NCBI GenBank assembly: GCA_965207385.1
Contig: CBDBLZ010000021.1
Location: 868,001 to 932,000 of the forward strand
Direction: 5' to 3'
Source: CAZXEU01 sp965207385
GTDB taxonomy: Bacteria; Bacteroidota; Rhodothermia; Rhodothermales; Bin80
DNA length: 64,000 bases
The notes beneath the pieces are model-generated. The model was not told the origin of the DNA, did no database searches, and saw only the letters and a list, made by a program, of their open reading frames with translations. How positions within the stretch are numbered: the first letter of the stretch is position 1; the number at the start of each line of letters is the position of its first letter. Positions 55,778-64,000 of the stretch are shown one piece after another. Position numbers and translations under genes: made by a program.

Positions 55778-55857
55778 GGCATGGAACCTGTATGCAAGGC
55801 ACTGGTACTAACGCGCCCTGATAGCAGGCGACTCACACAGGAATAGAGGTAGATCAT

Positions 55858-56064
55858 TTGCCCCATCATATAGGCATCGGCGTTAAGGTCCGCGACAAGG
55901 AGAATATCGATCGTGCCCTTCGGCGGTTCAAGCGGGCGGTCAATCGCAGCCGCGTGCTTCGGCTTTACCGTCAGAATATGTCGTATGCCAAGCCTTCGGA
56001 AGAGCGAAGAATCGCCAAGGAAAAGGCGGCGCGCAACGCTCGCAAGCACAACAGGCGCTACTAG
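55858..56064 (+). CDS. rpsU: 30S ribosomal protein S21
   Basis: 68 aa with a TTG start preceded by AGAGGT 7 bases upstream. It is basic, with VKVRDKENIDRALRRFKRAVNRSRVLRLYRQNMSYAKPSEERRIAKEKAARNARK, the S21 family pattern of KExIdxALRRFKR and YEKPSxxRrrkk. It is required for initiation on many mRNAs. It ends one base before the stop of the convergent kgd gene. Confidence 0.95.
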   Translation: MPHHIGIGVKVRDKENIDRALRRFKRAVNRSRVLRLYRQNMSYAKPSEERRIAKEKAARNARKHNRRY

Positions 56065-59000
56065 TTACAGCGCAAGGGCTTGGCGGAGCAGGCGTTCCTG
56101 CTCCAGATTGTGGACCATGCTGCTTCCGGTAGCGGGGCTCGCGCTGGCTACGCGTCCTGCATAACGCGTGCGGAACTCGTGTCCGCGCACCTCTGCCAGC
56201 ACGGCGTCCAGGCGGTGTCTGAGAAAGGACCAGGCGCCCATGTTCTCCGGTTCTTCCTGCACCCAGAAGAAGGAATCCGCGCTCTCGTACCGCTTGATTT
56301 CCGCGCGCACGTCGTCTTCAGGGAAGGGATAGAACTGCTCGATGCGCGCAAGAGCGATGGCCTCCTTCTTGTCCGGCTCCTGCTCCAGGGCTTGTACCAG
56401 GTCGTAGTACACCTTGCCACTGCAAAAGGCAAGTCTTCTTACATCTGCGGGATTGTTCTCGGCAGGAATTACGGGCCTGAACGCTGCACCGGACAGCTCG
56501 GCAAGATCCGAGACCGCCATTGCATGGCGCAGCAGGCTCTTCGGCGTCATCAGGATCAGGGGCTTCTTGATTTCCAGCCGCACTTGTCTGCGCAACGCGT
56601 GAAAATAGTTGGCGGGCGCGCTGAGATTGCACACAATCATGTTGTCTTCGGCGCACATCTGAAGAAACCGCTCAAGGCGTGCTGACGAGTGCTCGGGTCC
56701 CTGGCCTTCATATCCGTGGGGCAACAGTACTACGAGGCTGCTGCGCTGATACCACTTTTCTTCAGCGGCGGAAAGAAACTGGTCGAACACGATTTGCGCT
56801 CCGTTCGAGAAATCGCCGAACTGCGCCTCCCAGATTACCAGCGCCTCCGGGTAGGCGACCGAATAACCGTATTCGAATCCCAGAACGGCGTATTCGGACA
56901 GCAGGCTGTCGTAAATGTAAAACCGTGCCTGGCCATCGCGGATGTGATTGAGAAGGACGTGCTCGCCGCCCGTAACCTGGTCATACACCACAGCGTGCCG
57001 CTGGCTGAATGTGGCGCGCCGCGAATCCTGGCCGCTCAGGCGCACGGGAGTGCCCTCCAATAGCAGCGAGCCGAATGCCAGCGCCTCGGCGGATGCCCAG
57101 TCTATGCGTCTCTGCTTTCTTATGGTCTGATCCCGTCGCTGGAATTGCCGGAGCAGTTTGGGATGGACGGTAAATTCCGCCGGAACGGTTACCAGTGCAT
57201 TCAGTGTGGCTTCAAGGTCCTGTTTGCTTGCACGGGTGTCCACTTCAGGCAGGGGCTCCGGAGGCAACTCGAAATACCTGTCAAGCACCTGCCCGGCTTC
57301 CTTTTCCTTCAGGTCCTTAGTGCGTTCAAAAGCCTGCTGAAGGATGCGGTGGAAGCTGTCCAGCTGCTGTTCTGCCTGCTCGGGAGACATGGCCCCGCGT
57401 GTCAGCAGCATCTCGGTATAGATTTTGCGCGGCGACCGCTTGCTCTCGATGGTTTTGTAGAGAATCGGATTGGTATAGGTAGGCTCGTCGCCCTCGTTGT
57501 GCCCGTGCTGGCGGTAGCAGAGCATGTCGATGACCACGTCCTTGTTGAAAACCTGACGGAAGTCCAGGGCCAGTCGCGCCACGCGGACGCACGCTTCCGG
57601 ATCGTCGCCATTGACGTGAAAGATGGGAGCTTCAATGAGCCGTGCCACGTCTGTGGCATACGTGGAGCTGCGCGCCTCGCTTGGACCTGTAGTGAATCCG
57701 ATCTGGTTGTTGATGACGATATGGACTGTGCCGCCTGTATGATAGCCCTGAAGCTGGCTGCAGTTGAGCGTTTCGGCCACGACACCCTGACCGGCAAATG
57801 CGGCGTCTCCGTGAATCAGGAGCGGAATGACCGCATCATGGACGTCGCCGCCGGGAAGACGCGGATTCTCGGTGGCCGTGAGCATGTCCTGCTTCGCCCG
57901 AACCATGCCTTGCACGATGGGGCTGACGGCCTCAAGGTGGCTAGGGTTGGAGGCCAGGGTTAGCTCAATGGTCGACTCGTCCTCGGTGCTGTACGTGCTT
58001 GTAGCCCCAAGGTGGTACTTCACGTCACCGGAGCCGTAGATCGTTTCCGGATCCAGGTTGCCTTCGAATTCGGAAAAAATCGCTTCGTACGACTTGTTCA
58101 GGATATTGGCCAGGACGTTCAGACGGCCCCGATGGGCCATCCCGATTACCACCTCGTGCACTTCCTGGTGGGCGGCATCCGAAATGATGGTATCCAGCAT
58201 CGGAATGAGGCTTTCGCCTCCTTCCAGAGAGAACCGCTTCTGACCGATGTAGCGCGTGTGCAGGAATCGCTCGAATGCTTCCGCAGCGTTCAGCATGTGA
58301 AGCACATGCTCTGTGTTTCCCAGAAACAGGTCGTCTGAAGTATGAGTGGGCTCTATGCGCTCCTGCAGCCACCGCTTTTCCGCGGGATCAGAGATGTGCA
58401 TGAAGGCGACCCCTACCCGCCGCGTATACGTGGCTCGCAGAATGTTCAGGATGTCCCGCAAGGGGAGCACGTCCTTTCCTCCCAGTCCCCCCGTTACGAA
58501 TTCCCGGTCCAGATCCCACACAGTAAGACCATACTGCGCGGGATCCAGCTCCGGATGATAGCTCCACCGGTAGCCGAGCGGATTGGTATTGGCCTGCAAA
58601 TGGCCCCGCACGCGAAAGGCCCGGATCAACATCATGACCTGTGCCTGCTTCTGGATCATGTTCATCTCCGCGCCCGCTTCCCGATAGCCACCAAGCTGCG
58701 GAGTGGAATCCGAACTGAGGACAAAGGGCGGATACGGAACCTCCAGATCTTCAAAAATGCTGTTGTAGAATTCGTGATTGCCCAGCAGCAGTTCGGTCAC
58801 ATGGGAGAGGAACGCGCCGCTCTCCGCTCCCTGAATAATGCGGTGATCGTAGGTTGAGGTGATGGTCATTACCGGTGAGAGGCCTACCTTGCTCACCGAA
58901 TCCGGGGGCAGTGCCTGGTATTCCGGCGGGTATCCTATGGCGCCGATGCCGACTATCACGCCCTGGAGCGGCATCAGGCGGGGTACGCTCAAACTCGTTC

Positions 59001-59709
59001 CGATCATGCCCGGGTTGGTCAGCGTGGCCGTTGTATCGGCGAAGTCGGACAGTTGCAGCCTGTTTCGCTGGCCGCGCCGGACAATGTCGTTGTAGATGCC
59101 CAGGAGCTGGGCAAATGTCATCTTGTCCGCACCGCGAATATTGGGGACGACCAGGCTCCGCTTGCCGCGCCTTTCCGTATCCATCGCGAGTCCGAGGTTG
59201 ATGGTCGTGGAACGCACTTGCTGAGGCCTCGCACCCTCGCGCCGAAAAGAGGAGCACAGGTTGGGGAAGCGTTTGAGCCCTTGCACTACGGCAAAGGCGA
59301 TGATGTGTGTAAAGGAAACCTTGAGTCCGCCGGCGCCCCGCTGGTGGTGGTTTATGAGTGTGCGGTTCTCAATCAGCAGCTTGACAGGCACCGTGCGCAC
59401 GGACGTAGCCGTGGGAATGGAAAGGCTGCTCTCCATGTTCTGGACCAGCCTGGCCGAGGGGCCACGGATGTCGTGAACCTCGGCATCTGCCGGCGCCGGT
59501 GCCTCGCTTGCAGCATCTCTGCCGGCAGCGGAGGGGGGCGTGGACGGCACAGAGGGCGCCTTTTCCGGCCGGGATTCCTCGACGGCCAGGAAGGAAGCGC
59601 TGGGCCTGTAGTCGGCAAAAAAGTCTTGCCAGCTGCCACTGACACTCCCCGGGTCCTTCAGGAATTTCTTGTACAGCTCCTCTACGTATCCCGTGTTGAA
59701 TCCAAGCAT
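56065..59709 (-). CDS. kgd: Multifunctional 2-oxoglutarate dehydrogenase E1/dihydrolipoyl succinyltransferase fusion (Kgd/OdhA-type)
   Basis: 1214 aa. The order is a short E1o N-terminal segment (TGYVEELYKKFLKDPGSVSGSWQDFF), a Pro/Ala linker (~45-90), an E2-type acyltransferase domain (~95-330, with TSTYDHRIIQGAESGAFL) and a thiamine-diphosphate E1 domain (~345-1214, with GMAHRGRLNVLANILNKS, HGDAAFAGQGVVAETLNCSQL, INNQIGFTTGP and HGHNEGDEPTY). No lipoyl domain is present, so it must use a lipoyl domain of another complex, as in actinobacterial Kgd/OdhA. It catalyses oxidative decarboxylation of 2-oxoglutarate in the TCA cycle. It is transcribed toward the convergent rpsU. Confidence 0.93.
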   Translation of the reverse strand: MLGFNTGYVEELYKKFLKDPGSVSGSWQDFFADYRPSASFLAVEESRPEKAPSVPSTPPSAAGRDAASEAPAPADAEVHDIRGPSARLVQNMESSLSIPTATSVRTVPVKLLIENRTLINHHQRGAGGLKVSFTHIIAFAVVQGLKRFPNLCSSFRREGARPQQVRSTTINLGLAMDTERRGKRSLVVPNIRGADKMTFAQLLGIYNDIVRRGQRNRLQLSDFADTTATLTNPGMIGTSLSVPRLMPLQGVIVGIGAIGYPPEYQALPPDSVSKVGLSPVMTITSTYDHRIIQGAESGAFLSHVTELLLGNHEFYNSIFEDLEVPYPPFVLSSDSTPQLGGYREAGAEMNMIQKQAQVMMLIRAFRVRGHLQANTNPLGYRWSYHPELDPAQYGLTVWDLDREFVTGGLGGKDVLPLRDILNILRATYTRRVGVAFMHISDPAEKRWLQERIEPTHTSDDLFLGNTEHVLHMLNAAEAFERFLHTRYIGQKRFSLEGGESLIPMLDTIISDAAHQEVHEVVIGMAHRGRLNVLANILNKSYEAIFSEFEGNLDPETIYGSGDVKYHLGATSTYSTEDESTIELTLASNPSHLEAVSPIVQGMVRAKQDMLTATENPRLPGGDVHDAVIPLLIHGDAAFAGQGVVAETLNCSQLQGYHTGGTVHIVINNQIGFTTGPSEARSSTYATDVARLIEAPIFHVNGDDPEACVRVARLALDFRQVFNKDVVIDMLCYRQHGHNEGDEPTYTNPILYKTIESKRSPRKIYTEMLLTRGAMSPEQAEQQLDSFHRILQQAFERTKDLKEKEAGQVLDRYFELPPEPLPEVDTRASKQDLEATLNALVTVPAEFTVHPKLLRQFQRRDQTIRKQRRIDWASAEALAFGSLLLEGTPVRLSGQDSRRATFSQRHAVVYDQVTGGEHVLLNHIRDGQARFYIYDSLLSEYAVLGFEYGYSVAYPEALVIWEAQFGDFSNGAQIVFDQFLSAAEEKWYQRSSLVVLLPHGYEGQGPEHSSARLERFLQMCAEDNMIVCNLSAPANYFHALRRQVRLEIKKPLILMTPKSLLRHAMAVSDLAELSGAAFRPVIPAENNPADVRRLAFCSGKVYYDLVQALEQEPDKKEAIALARIEQFYPFPEDDVRAEIKRYESADSFFWVQEEPENMGAWSFLRHRLDAVLAEVRGHEFRTRYAGRVASASPATGSSMVHNLEQERLLRQALAL

Positions 59710-59752
59710 GTCTAGCGTTGCCCTGGTGTGCCTGGTGCCGGATGAGATGCCT

Positions 59753-60754
59753 CTAGGTCAGCATTCCGCGCTCGCGGTACCAGGAAATGGTTTCCCGGAG
59801 TCCTTCCTCCAAGGACACAGTCTGTCGATAACCGAAATCCCGCATGGCCTTCGCGGAAGAGCAAATCTTGGCGGCATAACGGAATTCACGCGCCTTTTCC
59901 CGATTGAACGGAGGATATCTGCCAGTGACGAGACCCGCAAGCTCCGCAACGGCCCCTGCCGGCCGGATAAGCTGCCTCGCGATCGGCACGCGCAGCGCCC
60001 GGCGAGCGAGGGCTGCTGTTGCGGCCCCGTGCAGCTGGTCCCACGAACAAGCCTGGTCACTGCCAAGAAAATACGTTTCACCAGTGGTTTTCTCACATTC
60101 GGCCGCCTGCAGAATGCCCTGCACCAGATCCCGTACGTGCACGAGAGAGAAGTCGCCTATGCCGCGAATGACGGGGCATACGCCCCGGCTTACGGCCTTG
60201 ACGAAGTTGTATATGTCCATTTCTCGCGGTCCGTAAACGGCGGGGGGTCGCACGACACACCAGGGCACATCCGTCACGAGCACATGCTCTTCGCCGGCTG
60301 GCGTGCCGAGGAGAGCTTCCATCTCGGCCTTGCTCTTGCCGTAGCGGGTAATCGGACAAAGCGGTGCAGACTCATCCACCACTTTCTGCCGGGCGGCGCC
60401 TACCGCGGCAAGGCTGCTTGCCAGCACCAGCTTGGTGACGGACGAGCTGGCGCGGCTTATGCTACGCAGCAGCTCTTCCGTGGCGCACACGTTTTCACGC
60501 CAGAAAACTTGCCACGACCGGGCGCGGGTTACGGCCCCGAGATGAAAGACATAGTCAACGTCACGCAGCGCCTCCTGCACGACTTCTGTATCAAATAGCG
60601 TTCCCGCAACGGGGACAATGTCCAGGCCCGAAAGCCACTTCGGCCTGCTTCGGATGAGGCAGCGGACTTCCCAGCCTCCCCTGTCAAGCAGGGCCTCGAC
60701 GAGATGGCTGCCGATAAAGCCGGTACCGCCCGTAACAAATGCTTTGGTTGCCAT
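59753..60754 (-). CDS. NAD-dependent epimerase/dehydratase family protein
   Basis: 333 aa from the ATG at 60754; a GTG at 60760 is a poorer choice. It is an extended SDR fold with TGGTGFIGSHLVEALL, DVDYVFHLGAVTRA, the Ser of LASSLAAVG and the catalytic Y-x3-K in RYGKSKAEME. The pattern RPPAVYGPREMDIYNFVKAVSRG resembles UDP-sugar 4-epimerases and steroid-dehydrogenase-like SDRs. The substrate cannot be specified. It precedes kgd on the same strand with a 43-base gap, so co-transcription is possible but functionally unexplained. Confidence 0.85.
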   Translation of the reverse strand: MATKAFVTGGTGFIGSHLVEALLDRGGWEVRCLIRSRPKWLSGLDIVPVAGTLFDTEVVQEALRDVDYVFHLGAVTRARSWQVFWRENVCATEELLRSISRASSSVTKLVLASSLAAVGAARQKVVDESAPLCPITRYGKSKAEMEALLGTPAGEEHVLVTDVPWCVVRPPAVYGPREMDIYNFVKAVSRGVCPVIRGIGDFSLVHVRDLVQGILQAAECEKTTGETYFLGSDQACSWDQLHGAATAALARRALRVPIARQLIRPAGAVAELAGLVTGRYPPFNREKAREFRYAAKICSSAKAMRDFGYRQTVSLEEGLRETISWYRERGMLT

Positions 60755-61094
60755 GGCCACACCGGAAAGACCTGTTACCGCCCACTAGCGCATTCGAAGC
60801 CAAACGGCTCCCGGCTATACAGCGCGCACGCCTGCGGGGGGCTGTCCGGGAGCCCACTTACGCAAAGGGTGGCCTGACTTGTAGAAATGGCAAACGGCGC
60901 TGCCATGTAAGGCGAGGCGCAAGGGTAGGGCAGGCCGAAGGGCCGGGCACCGCTGAGCCGACGCATGGCCGCCAGCCATGTCAACGATTCCCAGTGGCAG
61001 GCCTGTTTACCCTTATGCGATTGCGGCACCGGCATTCGTCTGGCAATGTACTGCCGGGAAATCGCACTTGCCCCAAGGTTGTGCACGGGCGCTC
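60755..61094. other. 340-base intergenic region without a supported gene
   Basis: It lies between the Omp85 gene stop and the epimerase start. A - strand 103-codon open frame crosses it, but its translation is compositionally odd and unlike any family I know. No tRNA or T-tract terminator was found. Confidence 0.4.
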
Positions 61095-63512
61095 TCAGAA
61101 GGCATGTCCGATGCGGAAATAGACCGTGGGTTCGCGAAGACCGGTAGGGAACAGGCCGGCGTCGGGTTTGGCGGGGTCATGGGCACGCACTGCAACGTCA
61201 AACCTGGCCACAAGGTATTCCCAGTTCAGGCGAAGACCAACGCCAACACCAACACCGACTTCGCGATAGAACCGGCCAACCGCGAATCGCCCCGTCGGAG
61301 CGGCGGCACCCAGTTCGGCAAAGCCGGGGTTTCGGGGCCCGAACCACACGTTTCCGGCGTCCGCAAAGACGGCCATGATCCAGTTGGCTGCGAACAGTCC
61401 GCGCAGCATGGTTTGCCGGAGCTCGGCGCTGGATTCGATCTTGATGTCGCCGCCCAGAACATTGGTTGCCGACCGGTTGGACTCTGCTCCTGCCTGGAAG
61501 CTGGCTCCACCCGGGCCGAGCTCACGGAGCCGCCAGCCGCGGACGCTGGAGGCGCCACCGCTGTAGAAGCGCCGGTCGAACGGCACTACGCGTGCCCTCC
61601 CGGTCGGGTGGGCCCAGCCTCCAATCACTTTCCATGCCAGGACAGTCGCCGGAGCAAGCCGTTCGTAGCGACGAAGGTCCGCCACGATGCGTACGTACTG
61701 TCGATAGTTCAGCCTGCTCGTGGAGCGGCCGCTGATGCCCGGGAGTCCAGGCAGACTGCCTTCCAGGGTCCGCCTGGTAAAGACGTAGTTGTCCAGCAGA
61801 TACGGAAGATTCCCTCCTACCTCCACCGCTGCCTCATAGCTGTATCCCTGGTCGCGGCGCAGCGGATTGACATTGGCGGCGCTTACCGTATACCGCAGTG
61901 CATTGTTGATCTGAGGCTGCGTGTAGTCTTCCAGGATGCGGGCCCGCTGGACGGGATCTGCCGGGAACACGTCGCCGTCGCCGCCTAGAATGCGGTCCAG
62001 GAAGCGTTCCTGGAAGCCGCCGAGCGTGTCCGGATTGCTGAGGCTGATATCTAGCACGTCCACATACGACGTCAACAGGCGCGCATGCTGCAATTCAAGT
62101 CGCACGCGGGCGGTGCCCCTGCCCCGGATGATGAGCCGCAAGTCCTCTCGCCGGGCCGTAATCAGGCTCAGGGAGAGTCTGGTACGGGCCTGGTAGAGTT
62201 CCATCGCGCGGTCCAGCCTGCCCGCGGGGCCGGGGAGGTAGGGCAGCGTCAAGGAGCCGGTGATCTCTGCCTGGGCGGAAGAAAACACCGTTGAGTCCAC
62301 GTCCGCAGCAATGGATCCGGTAGAGGCCAGGCGCAGCAGTTCGCCGTTTCCAAAGAGGTTGCCGTTTTCATACGAGAGACCAAGTCCGGCTCCAAGTTCG
62401 TTTCCGACACCGCCCAGAACGCCGCTGCTCTGAAGTGCGAATGACTCAAGCTGAAACCGATGCCGGGGCCGGCTTCGGATCGTGATCAACTGGGGCAGCA
62501 GGGAGTCCACGGGTGCCCGGGACTCAATGCCGGTAAACGAGAAGACTCCCGAAGCCTCAAGCCTGCGCTTGGTTGCCAGAAGCTCTGACTGGCTGTACCA
62601 CCGTCCGGGTTCGGCACGAAGGGAACGCAGCAGAAGAGCTTCGCCCAGCGTGCGGTCGCCGCGGATACGCCAGCTGACGGATTGCATCGGGCCCTCCCCT
62701 GCAATCGAATCAGCCCGCACGATGCCGGATTCGTCGGGCCCTTCGATATCGAAGTGAACGGGTCCAAACCGGTACCGGGGCCCCGGCCTGATGCGCATCT
62801 CCACATCAAATGAATCCGGCGATGCCGGAATGACGATGGCCCTGATGGAGTCTCTGGTGACGGCGGCGTAGCCGGCGTCCCGAAGCAGCGTGAGCAGGCG
62901 GCGGCGCTCGTCCACAAGCAGCGGCTCCGAAAACCTCAGGGCCCGGGCGCGATATGTGGCACCGTCCGAATCCGGATCCTCCGGAGCCAGCAGCGAATTG
63001 CTGACCAGTTCCCGACGCCGGGCGGGCGTCAGGTTTTCCAGTCCCGAAAAGGATACCCGCCGGATATGGGTAGCCGTGCCCGGGCGGATTTCGAATTCCA
63101 CGGTTGCACGGCTCGCCGCCGTATCGATGCGGGCGCCAATGCGCGCTTCCCGAAACCCTTCACTGGCATAGAACAGTCGCAGCTGCTCGGCATCGGACGA
63201 CACAACGGCCGTATCAAGCCATGCCGGCGGCTCTCCGTTCATCTTGAGCACGTTCCCGATGCGGTCGCCGAGCACCCCTGAGTCCCCGACCTCGTAAATC
63301 CACCGCCACCAGTGGAAACCGTGGATGGTCAGGAAGCGGCGGTTGGGCGCTGTCTGGATGCGACTGCCAAGCTCTGTGTCCGGGAAGTGGACATTCCCCG
63401 AGAATCGTACTTCTTCAACAAGAATGCGGCCGGATTCCTGCGCGATTGCTGTTAGCGGGGCGCCGGCAAGCCACAGGAGCATCAGCGGCACCTGCACGGC
63501 ACGCCGCGCCAC
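61095..63512 (-). CDS. Omp85 superfamily (BamA/TamA-like) outer membrane assembly protein
   Basis: 805 aa with a signal peptide (MARRAVQVPLMLLWLAGAPLTAIAQ). Several POTRA-like domains (~28-370) open with ILVEEVRFSGNVHFPDTELGSRI. A 16-strand barrel carries the conserved loop-6 VRGW/Y motif in FYSGGASSVRGWRLRELGPG. The protein ends RIGHAF, with the terminal Phe. It is expected to help insert or export outer-membrane proteins. The start is a GTG overlapping the previous stop by one base, so translation is coupled to the DUF2795 gene. It could be a TamA-type paralogue rather than the essential BamA. I cannot decide without the rest of the genome. Confidence 0.88.
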   Translation of the reverse strand: MARRAVQVPLMLLWLAGAPLTAIAQESGRILVEEVRFSGNVHFPDTELGSRIQTAPNRRFLTIHGFHWWRWIYEVGDSGVLGDRIGNVLKMNGEPPAWLDTAVVSSDAEQLRLFYASEGFREARIGARIDTAASRATVEFEIRPGTATHIRRVSFSGLENLTPARRRELVSNSLLAPEDPDSDGATYRARALRFSEPLLVDERRRLLTLLRDAGYAAVTRDSIRAIVIPASPDSFDVEMRIRPGPRYRFGPVHFDIEGPDESGIVRADSIAGEGPMQSVSWRIRGDRTLGEALLLRSLRAEPGRWYSQSELLATKRRLEASGVFSFTGIESRAPVDSLLPQLITIRSRPRHRFQLESFALQSSGVLGGVGNELGAGLGLSYENGNLFGNGELLRLASTGSIAADVDSTVFSSAQAEITGSLTLPYLPGPAGRLDRAMELYQARTRLSLSLITARREDLRLIIRGRGTARVRLELQHARLLTSYVDVLDISLSNPDTLGGFQERFLDRILGGDGDVFPADPVQRARILEDYTQPQINNALRYTVSAANVNPLRRDQGYSYEAAVEVGGNLPYLLDNYVFTRRTLEGSLPGLPGISGRSTSRLNYRQYVRIVADLRRYERLAPATVLAWKVIGGWAHPTGRARVVPFDRRFYSGGASSVRGWRLRELGPGGASFQAGAESNRSATNVLGGDIKIESSAELRQTMLRGLFAANWIMAVFADAGNVWFGPRNPGFAELGAAAPTGRFAVGRFYREVGVGVGVGLRLNWEYLVARFDVAVRAHDPAKPDAGLFPTGLREPTVYFRIGHAF

Positions 63513-63733
63513 TACTCGTCCAGAAAGTAGAAGTCGTCGTCTGCGCTTGGAAAATCAGGCCAGATTTCTTCTATGCTCTCGTACGGCTCACCGTCATCTT
63601 CAAGTTCCTGGAGGTTTTCCACAACCTCCAGTGGTGCACCAGTCCGCTCGGCGTAATCTATCAGCTCATCCTGCGTAGCGGGCCAGGGCGCGTCCTCCAG
63701 ATAGGACGCCAGTTCTAGGGTCCAGTATCCCAT
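63512..63733 (-). CDS. Small DUF2795 family protein
   Basis: 73 aa, strongly acidic. MGYWTLELASYLEDAPWPATQDELIDYAERTGAP and VVENLQELEDDGEPYESIEEIWPDFPS match the DUF2795 family, common in Bacteroidota/Rhodothermota. Its function is not established. It directly precedes the Omp85 gene (stop/start overlap of one base), and the 115-base region before it probably contains the promoter. Confidence 0.85.
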   Translation of the reverse strand: MGYWTLELASYLEDAPWPATQDELIDYAERTGAPLEVVENLQELEDDGEPYESIEEIWPDFPSADDDFYFLDE

Positions 63734-63848
63734 GGTGTACTAATGGTACCGTAGCTATCAGATGGGCACGAATATACGTTATCCGTGTTGATGTATTGGG
63801 TCTTTTGCAACCAATCGGCAAACCACCCGACGCCCGACTTCGGCTGCG

Positions 63849-64000
63849 CTAATCCAGGGACTGGGTATCCGCGGATGCAAGCATAGCCTGGTATTGCTCG
63901 GGCGTCAGTCCCGGCGCAATAAAGGTCAGCGGATTCAGTTTCCTGCCTTCCCAGGTGTGCACTTCGTAGTGTACATGTGGGCCGACCGAGCGTCCCGAAT
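63849..64000 (-). CDS. M23 (LytM-type) metallopeptidase, C-terminal fragment cut by window edge
   Basis: The open - strand frame reads SGRSVGPHVHYEVHTWEGRKLNPLTFI, then APGLTPEQYQAMLASADTQSLD, and stops at 63849. GPHVHYEV is the second zinc/catalytic His-x-His motif of M23 peptidases, and KLNPLTFI is the usual domain end. The rest of the gene lies beyond base 64000. The enzyme cleaves peptidoglycan cross-bridges or serves as an activator. Confidence 0.85.
   Translation of the reverse strand, partial: SGRSVGPHVHYEVHTWEGRKLNPLTFIAPGLTPEQYQAMLASADTQSLD

Noticed and set aside
60775..61086. - strand 103-codon frame between the Omp85 and epimerase genes
   Set aside because: No homology or start signal; composition suggests noncoding sequence.
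1..64000. CRISPR arrays, rRNA and tRNA genes
   Set aside because: I found no regularly spaced repeats and no cloverleaf-like sequence in the intergenic regions by eye.

Overview
The window looks like a chromosomal segment of a GC-rich marine bacterium of the Bacteroidota/Rhodothermota group. This rests on type IX secretion (T9SS) C-terminal sorting domains, TonB-dependent receptors with an N-terminal carboxypeptidase-regulatory-like domain (one of SusC type), a Kgd-type fused 2-oxoglutarate dehydrogenase, and frequent GTG/TTG starts. Exact placement is inference; no rRNA or tRNA gene was found.

Bases 1-18,800 form an alginate or uronate-polysaccharide utilisation locus. On the + strand lie a heparinase II/III-like protein cut by the window edge, a duplicated beta-helix protein, and two tandem PL6 (chondroitinase B-like) lyases. 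The second PL6 gene is broken by one extra base and is joined to a pectate-lyase-like module. Facing them on the - strand are a PL17 oligo-alginate lyase, an SDR reductase suited to DEH (the unsaturated uronate product), a TRAP transporter (dctP-dctQ-dctM) and a GntR/FadR-family regulator with a perfect palindrome upstream. A TonB-dependent receptor diverges from the PL17 gene. The implied flow is secreted PL6 cutting, outer-membrane uptake through the receptor, PL17 cutting to monomers, TRAP import and SDR reduction. Bases 18,900-23,800 hold a sulfatase and a SusC-like receptor with no SusD partner.

Bases 24,400-31,050 are housekeeping: a VOC protein, a DUF1761 membrane protein, ligA, polA and an exonuclease III. 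The polA product has a degenerate proofreading domain and a tyrosine at the ddNTP-discrimination site. Bases 31,350-33,970 are an insertion-sequence graveyard with IS66, IS1380 and IS4/Tn5-type remnants, the last with a DUF4338 (DruA-like) N-terminal segment. Next come a conspicuously GC-rich TonB receptor flanked by similar hairpin motifs, a SixA-like phosphatase, an alpha carbonic anhydrase, and a decayed 850-base stretch holding an IS3 orfA scrap and a SixA fragment.

From 40,650 to the end the sequence is core genome. One tightly packed - strand run is mrdA (PBP2), rodA, a sarcosine-oxidase-like enzyme, argS, pheA and an S9 peptidase. A + strand pair follows: a PD40/metalloprotease-like protein with a probable barrel, then pyrD. 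The rest is dtd, rdgB, rpsU, kgd, a sugar-nucleotide-type epimerase, an Omp85/BamA-TamA protein, a DUF2795 protein and the C-terminus of an M23 peptidase.
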